DNA from: an uncultured Armatimonadota bacterium
GTDB taxonomy: Bacteria > Armatimonadota > Armatimonadia > Armatimonadales > Armatimonadaceae
NCBI GenBank assembly: GCA_903881535.1
Contig: CAIRTT010000414.1
Span: 1-10,586, forward strand
Reading direction: 5' to 3'
Length of the DNA: 10,586 bases
Shown here: positions 6,659 through 10,586 of the stretch, piece after piece
How positions within the stretch are numbered: the stretch's first letter is position 1
Layout of the letters: every line of letters begins with the position of its first letter
The notes under the pieces: model-generated
What the model saw: the letters and a program-made list of their open reading frames with translations, nothing else
Database searches by the model: none
What the model was told of the DNA's origin: nothing
Translations under genes and position numbers: made by a program

Positions 6659-7413
6659 TTAGGCGACTTCCACGTGCCATTTTCATAGGATTCGGCGCGT
6701 TTTTCGGCTGCTTCGATGCGCTTTCGTGTCAGAGGGTGGGTGCTCAGGAATGCAAGTTTTTCGTTTGATTTCGTTGCTGAATCCTGCATTTTTGTAAACA
6801 TTGACGCCATACCGCGTACGTTATATCCTGCCGCGACAAGATACTTGAAACCGTACTCATCGGATTGGGACTCATCCCCACGACTAAACTCCCGGTCTTT
6901 GAGACTCAGCGTTAGGCCAACAACGGAGCGGACATCGGCGTTTGAGCGGCCAAACAGTATACCCGCGACGCCTTGCTTGACGGCGGCATCCGAAAGCTGC
7001 TGCGCCGAATGGCGCTTCACAATATGACTGACCTCATGGGCCAGAACACTGGCAAGCTCATCATCGGTGGATGCAAGCTGCATCAGTCCCGTATTGACAT
7101 AAACCGGCCCACCGGGAACCGCGAATGCATTAATTTCACTATCTTTGATGAGCGTAAGAGTATAGGGGACATCCCAGTCCTTGCGTGCAGCATCGATAAT
7201 CGGGAGTGCAACACGCTGGAGGCGCATCAGCATAGGACCCGAGCGCACCACCAGCGCACCTTCTTTGCTCTTGTTGAACTCGGTGACAAACTGCTCGCCC
7301 ATTCGGATTTCATCCGTGCGGGAGTAAATGTTTTTGACCCTGCGGCATCCCGTCGATGTCAACAAAACCACGGCGAACAAGCTTACAACAAGTACTTTCG
7401 AATGTTGGATCAC
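6655..7413 (-). CDS. M48-family metalloprotease, probable lipoprotein
   Basis: This 252-residue zinc protease should degrade or quality-control envelope proteins. The N-terminus is a lipoprotein-type signal (hydrophobic 7-20, STGC with Cys23), giving an outward-facing lipid-anchored enzyme; Ser at -3 makes the lipobox slightly atypical. The M48 domain includes NAFAVPGGPVYVNTGLM (95-111), the zinc motif HEVSH (126-130) with Glu127 as catalytic base, and a third ligand Glu181 in ESQSDEYG, the family's ExxxD segment. The late conserved STHPLTRKRI (224-233) is also present. Domain layout and size resemble LoiP/YggG-like proteases of enterobacteria, without the TPR tail of BepA. The start is a GTG overlapping the upstream stop; AAGGGA lies eight bases before it. 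The gene lies between a membrane protein and a glycosyltransferase, consistent with an envelope task. Confidence 0.92.
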   Translation of the reverse strand: MIQHSKVLVVSLFAVVLLTSTGCRRVKNIYSRTDEIRMGEQFVTEFNKSKEGALVVRSGPMLMRLQRVALPIIDAARKDWDVPYTLTLIKDSEINAFAVPGGPVYVNTGLMQLASTDDELASVLAHEVSHIVKRHSAQQLSDAAVKQGVAGILFGRSNADVRSVVGLTLSLKDREFSRGDESQSDEYGFKYLVAAGYNVRGMASMFTKMQDSATKSNEKLAFLSTHPLTRKRIEAAEKRAESYENGTWKSPK

Positions 7414-7868
7414 TTTGATGTTCCCTTCGATGCAGGGGGAGCGGTTGCGCCACCCCGAATTTGATTTTCGATGCCCGTTAGCTGCTTGCGGATAGCTGCA
7501 ACGGATTCTGGGTCTACCGCTGGCGTCCGGCTAATCCGTGTCAATGCATCCAGCGCTTTTGAGGATTCATCCTGGGCAATGCCCATGTTCCCTTTTGTGA
7601 CGGCAATCCGTGCACGCTCAACATGTGCCGTTGCGGTATCGAGTTGAACCTGCCAGTCGGCGACGCCGATGCGCGGGAGCTCAGGCTTGCGTATGGACGG
7701 GATGCGAACTCCGGGGATAATCGTGGATGACCGGATACCCAGCTGTTGTTCAAGATGAACAACCCGCTGTAGGAGCTGCCACGTCAAAAAAGCGTGAACT
7801 CCAGTGATTACGATTACAATGCCCAGCAGCACGGAGCCGCCGGCTCCTCCACCAGAGCGCCGCTTCAT
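7410..7868 (-). CDS. Small single-pass membrane protein of unknown function
   Basis: I do not recognise this 152-residue protein. A basic start (MKRRSGGG) precedes one hydrophobic helix at about 12-34, so it is probably anchored with the rest outside the cytoplasm. A short helical segment (about 30-44, LLQRVVHLEQQLG) may form a coiled coil. A Pro/Arg/Ile-rich linker follows (about 48-68), then a helical region (about 70-138) with two amphipathic helices and a conserved-looking tail ending in Lys. No cysteine or catalytic motif is seen. It overlaps both neighbours by four bases (ATGA with the FemAB-like gene, GTGA with the M48 gene), so it is surely expressed with them. The position directly before the membrane-bound protease suggests an accessory or substrate-presenting partner; this is inference only. 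Confidence 0.75.
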   Translation of the reverse strand: MKRRSGGGAGGSVLLGIVIVITGVHAFLTWQLLQRVVHLEQQLGIRSSTIIPGVRIPSIRKPELPRIGVADWQVQLDTATAHVERARIAVTKGNMGIAQDESSKALDALTRISRTPAVDPESVAAIRKQLTGIENQIRGGATAPPASKGTSK

Positions 7869-8980
7869 GGATTCATCTTATCCGAAACGGCCTCGGGGCG
7901 GGCATGCGTGGACTTCCCAGCGTGGAGGTTGTGCATCTTGTCTTTAAGTTTGAGCTCGAGGGCAAAGCGCTGCCGTTCTATCCCGCAGATGGCCATTCCA
8001 TACGGACCCCGTGCAAGCAGCAGACGCGTGTTCAAGCGGTCGATGGCTCCCCAGCGGTACTTGTAGGGCTCATTTCCGCGTAAAAAGTCAAAGGTGTGCG
8101 CCTTGTCAGCGCTCACTGCATGCAGCATCGCCGCCCGCGTCGCCAGCATCCCGGGTGACCACTTGTGGTATTCCTGATCAAAGCCGCCGAGGTAGTAAAT
8201 CGTCGTCCCACCGGATGTCATGCAGTAAATGGCTGCGATGACCTTGTCATCCACAGAAAGCGTATGAAGCCGCAGAAGCCCCGCATTCAGGAGTCGCTGT
8301 GATACATCCGAGAACCACTCTTTATGCGCATTTCCTGCAAATAGCCCGGGCATCCAGCGGCGACGCCACCTATCTTGGTGTAAGCGAATGCAGGCATCGA
8401 TGTCGCCCGCAAGGCTGTCTTGGTCGGCGATTCGGTACGTCACGTCCGATGCTTGTTTCCGCAGCGCCCGGTCGGCGTAGTTCAGGTTTTGCCGCAAGCG
8501 CTTTGGAATCGCGAGCTGCTGCTCTTCGACCGTAGGTGCGAGTGCGAGAACGGGACACGCCTCTCCATCCTCCATCGCGCCGCGGAACGCCATTCCAAGC
8601 GGACCGTGTGGATGGCACTGGCGAAAGAGAACCGCCGGAGCCTGATCAGAAATGGCATCGATCAAGTGGTCAATCGTCGTTGGAGGCGCATCCGGTGAAA
8701 CCGCAATATCGAGGTAATCGCTGACACCATCCCCGACGGGAACCAGAATGCCAGGGCCTGTTCGCTTGAACGCCGCCGCCGCTATCGGAAGATCATCACT
8801 GCCGCGGAGTATGAGCCCAACAAACATCCCACGAGGAACGCGGTCGATGTTAGCTCCAACCCATGCCCAGCGCTGCATCGCCGTCGAACCTGGAGTCCCA
8901 GATGCCCACGTATCCCAAAGCACCTGCATGGCGTCTGTAAACGCTGCGGCACCGGTAACAAGGTGGGCACGATAGGTCAA
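7865..8980 (-). CDS. FemAB/BioF2-like GNAT acyltransferase
   Basis: This 371-residue protein has the double GNAT layout of the FemAB/CelD-BcsL group (Acetyltransf_6, BioF2-like), which transfer acyl or aminoacyl groups to cell-wall or polysaccharide acceptors. The N-terminal half (about 1-145) is a divergent GNAT-like fold. The C-terminal half shows the group's hallmarks: KRLRQNLNYADRALRK (160-175), LHQDRWRRR (200-208), AAIYCMTSGGTTIYYLGGFD (249-268) and FDFLRGNEPYKYRWG (297-311). No signal peptide or membrane helix is seen. The frame opens with a TTG two bases after the upstream stop, with GGAG about ten bases before; no better start is available without losing conserved N-terminal sequence. 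The stop overlaps the next gene (ATGA). Peptidoglycan bridge formation, exopolysaccharide acylation or a biosynthetic role are all possible. Confidence 0.82.
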   Translation of the reverse strand: MTYRAHLVTGAAAFTDAMQVLWDTWASGTPGSTAMQRWAWVGANIDRVPRGMFVGLILRGSDDLPIAAAAFKRTGPGILVPVGDGVSDYLDIAVSPDAPPTTIDHLIDAISDQAPAVLFRQCHPHGPLGMAFRGAMEDGEACPVLALAPTVEEQQLAIPKRLRQNLNYADRALRKQASDVTYRIADQDSLAGDIDACIRLHQDRWRRRWMPGLFAGNAHKEWFSDVSQRLLNAGLLRLHTLSVDDKVIAAIYCMTSGGTTIYYLGGFDQEYHKWSPGMLATRAAMLHAVSADKAHTFDFLRGNEPYKYRWGAIDRLNTRLLLARGPYGMAICGIERQRFALELKLKDKMHNLHAGKSTHARPEAVSDKMNP

Positions 8981-8982
8981 AA

Positions 8983-9906
8983 CTACGCCGACTCCGGAAG
9001 AAACGTCATCAGCTGCACGCCGGTTGGCGCGGTGTACGCACCACGCACTTGGAGGAGGTGAATATCGCTGTTACGTGCTTTCCAGCCGTAGAGCAGCTGT
9101 GTCACGGTTGTTGCTGCAGGTGATACCAAAACCAGAGCCGTCCGACCAGCGACCACCGGAAGTGCTGCTGCAAGGAGGCGACACACACTCGCTTCATCGC
9201 GCGCATGTGCTGGGCCAAGGGTGCAGTTTGCGATGTGGTTTGTCACATTAATGGCCCCGAGAAGAGTGCCATCTGCTGCGACATCTACAAAGACCTTAAA
9301 GTGGTCGACCTCAATAAAGTGTGACCAGTCTGCCAGGCGATAGCTGCCTGTTAAGTCCCGTTCCAACGCGGCGATTGCGGGTACATCTGTGATACTTGCA
9401 AGGCGAACACCGCTTGTGTCAATGCCACTCGAAAGACGTGCCGGGTCCTCTGGAACATGCAACAACATGTCCTGAAACACCTGACGCGCGACAAATCCTT
9501 GCCGGTGGTACAGGCTGTAGGAGTCCATATTGGATGCCGAGCTCACGAGGCGCAATGGGAGGTCGCTGGCATCGGCGATGGCGCAGGCTTCCCGCAGCAT
9601 CAGCGATGCCACCCCTGCGGTTGCGACATTTGGCGCGGTGTTCACAATCCCAACGCCGATATGTGTCTCCCGCGGATGCAGATAGCACGTTCCGATCAGC
9701 TTTCCCGTGGCGTCATCGGTTGCGGTGATGCACTGTCCGGCATCCAGGGCATCGTAGGTGTCCGGGAACAGCCGGCACCCGCTGGGCTCACATCCAAATG
9801 CAACCCGGCCTGTGTTTTTCAGGTACCAGGCATTTGTGGATGCATGAATCAGCGCCGCAGCCTCATCAAACTGCTCGTTTTGCAAGCGTCCGAGTGTGAT
9901 GCCCAT
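8983..9906 (-). CDS. Tandem GNAT-domain protein, possible N-acetyltransferase
   Basis: This 307-residue protein appears to be two GNAT folds in a row. The first (about 1-150) has the expected central strand and acyl-CoA loop at 85-110, followed by a helix, and the common NMDSYSLYHRQGFV (126-139) ending. In the loop the usual Q/R-x-x-G-x-G/A reads ATAGVA (95-100), with Ala in place of the first charged residue, so CoA binding may be altered. The second fold (about 165-305) holds CTLGPAHARDEASVCRLLAA (228-247) and a C-terminal LYGWKAR turn, like the second half of two-domain GNATs. No transport signal is present; a cytoplasmic enzyme is likely. ATG 9906 lies three bases after the oxidoreductase stop, with AGAGG about eight bases upstream. 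Substrate unknown; location between a sugar-type oxidoreductase and a FemAB-like enzyme suggests amino-sugar or amino-acyl chemistry. Confidence 0.75.
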   Translation of the reverse strand: MGITLGRLQNEQFDEAAALIHASTNAWYLKNTGRVAFGCEPSGCRLFPDTYDALDAGQCITATDDATGKLIGTCYLHPRETHIGVGIVNTAPNVATAGVASLMLREACAIADASDLPLRLVSSASNMDSYSLYHRQGFVARQVFQDMLLHVPEDPARLSSGIDTSGVRLASITDVPAIAALERDLTGSYRLADWSHFIEVDHFKVFVDVAADGTLLGAINVTNHIANCTLGPAHARDEASVCRLLAAALPVVAGRTALVLVSPAATTVTQLLYGWKARNSDIHLLQVRGAYTAPTGVQLMTFLPESA

Positions 9907-9909
9907 GGC

Positions 9910-10586
9910 TTAGGCCTCTAACGGAAGCATCACGCGCTGCCCGGTCTTCGCGCTGCGGTAGACAGCAACGATGAGCTCAAGTGCGTAGCGGGCTTCAGGG
10001 CCATTCATGAATGTCTCATTTCCAGTATGAATACACTCGCAGAGATCTTTCAAGTGCGCCACATGCCCGAGGTTTGAGATGGCCCGGGGGTCGGCAGAGC
10101 CCTGACCCTGCGTCGTTGTCTCCGCCTCAGCATCGTCGTTTTGCCAAACGCCATCCACAACCAATGGTGCCGGCGTTCCCTCGAGGCCCCACATCGTTTG
10201 TGGTTCGTCCCCAGTCACAAACTGCGCAAACATCACCTTGCTGTTCGTGATTCGCACACTGCCCTTGGAGCCGTAGACTTCGAGGGATTGGTTGAAGCCG
10301 GGCACCATCGATGTTGATGCCATTAAGGTTCCAACTGCGCCATTTTCAAACTCAATCGTGGCGGACACGATGTCTTCGACTTCGATGCGCTCGTGCGAAA
10401 GGGTTCCCATGGTGGCTGCAACGGATTTGATTGGTCCCATAATCCAGCGAAGCTGGTCGACATAGTGGACGCCTTGATTCATCAGCGCACCGCCGCCATC
10501 GAGCTCCCATGTCCCACGCCATCCACCCGAGTCGTAGTAGGCCTGCGTCCGGTACCATTTGGTGACCGATTCGCCAAAGACGAGGC
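9910..10586 (-). CDS. Gfo/Idh/MocA-family oxidoreductase, C-terminal part, runs off right edge
   Basis: The frame is open to the window edge: 224 codons are present and the NAD(P)-binding Rossmann domain is missing. An internal ATG at 10482 is not the start, because conserved sequence precedes it. The visible part is the substrate-binding domain of Gfo/Idh/MocA enzymes, which oxidise or reduce sugars and cyclitols with NAD(P). Signature segments are TKWYRTQAYYDSGGWRGTWE (residues 8-27 of the fragment) and DGGGALMNQGVHYVDQLRWI (29-48) with the conserved His of the active site, then the long beta-sheet region IEFENGAVGTLMASTS and LEVYGSKGSVRI. The C-terminal helix, EARYALELIVAVYRSAKTGQ, is typical and the protein ends normally. 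Many family members act on glycan-derived or amino sugars, but no substrate can be named. It is the first visible gene of the directon; the promoter lies outside the window. Confidence 0.92.
   Translation of the reverse strand, partial: LVFGESVTKWYRTQAYYDSGGWRGTWELDGGGALMNQGVHYVDQLRWIMGPIKSVAATMGTLSHERIEVEDIVSATIEFENGAVGTLMASTSMVPGFNQSLEVYGSKGSVRITNSKVMFAQFVTGDEPQTMWGLEGTPAPLVVDGVWQNDDAEAETTTQGQGSADPRAISNLGHVAHLKDLCECIHTGNETFMNGPEARYALELIVAVYRSAKTGQRVMLPLEA

Noticed and set aside
9910..10482. ATG at 10482 as the start of a complete 190-residue oxidoreductase
   Set aside because: The same frame is open to the window edge and its upstream codons encode the conserved WYRTQAYYDSGGWRGTWE segment, so the gene is cut by the edge, not short.

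Overview
The window looks like bacterial chromosome of moderately high GC, densely packed, with ten protein genes and almost no intergenic space. A Sec signal peptide on one enzyme, a probable lipobox on another protein and frequent GTG/TTG starts fit a bacterium. The mix of a CT398-type zinc-ribbon protein, Gfo/Idh/MocA oxidoreductase, BioF2-type GNAT and GH51/GH127 enzymes is compatible with a free-living polysaccharide degrader such as an Armatimonadota member. That taxonomic guess is weak and rests on gene style only. No RNA gene, insertion sequence, CRISPR array or rearrangement scar is visible.

Left part (1-3728) is a small arabinose-polymer utilisation locus. On the minus strand a secreted GH51 alpha-L-arabinofuranosidase (299-2794) is translationally coupled through a GTGA overlap to a GH127/DUF1680 beta-L-arabinofuranosidase-like gene that runs off the left edge. 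A divergent AraC-family regulator (2910-3728) faces it. Between them lies a short AT-richer intergenic stretch carrying a 15-bp direct repeat, spaced 32 bp apart, that is a plausible regulator binding site. The simple reading is that GH51 trims alpha-linked arabinofuranose outside the cytoplasm, GH127 (no signal peptide visible) works on beta-linked products inside, and the AraC protein switches both on in response to a sugar.

Right part (3725-10586) is one uninterrupted minus-strand directon of eight genes that converges on the AraC gene. In transcription order it holds a Gfo/Idh/MocA oxidoreductase (N-terminus beyond the right edge), a tandem GNAT protein, a FemAB/BioF2-like acyltransferase, a small single-pass membrane protein, an M48 lipoprotein metalloprotease, a GT2 glycosyltransferase, a CT398-like coiled-coil/zinc-ribbon protein and a flavin-dependent halogenase-like monooxygenase. 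Junctions are 4-bp overlaps or gaps of at most about 15 bp, so the set is probably co-transcribed. The content (sugar oxidoreductase, acyl/aminoacyl transferases, glycosyltransferase, envelope protease, flavoenzyme) hints at envelope or small-molecule modification, but no known pathway is recognisable and a shared function is only an inference.

The points most worth a second look are the halogenase-like gene with partly degenerate signatures, the unusual eight-gene directon, the operator-like repeats, the repeated Lys-stop/GTG coupling junction and the high density of the pentamer GGATG/CATCC on both strands.
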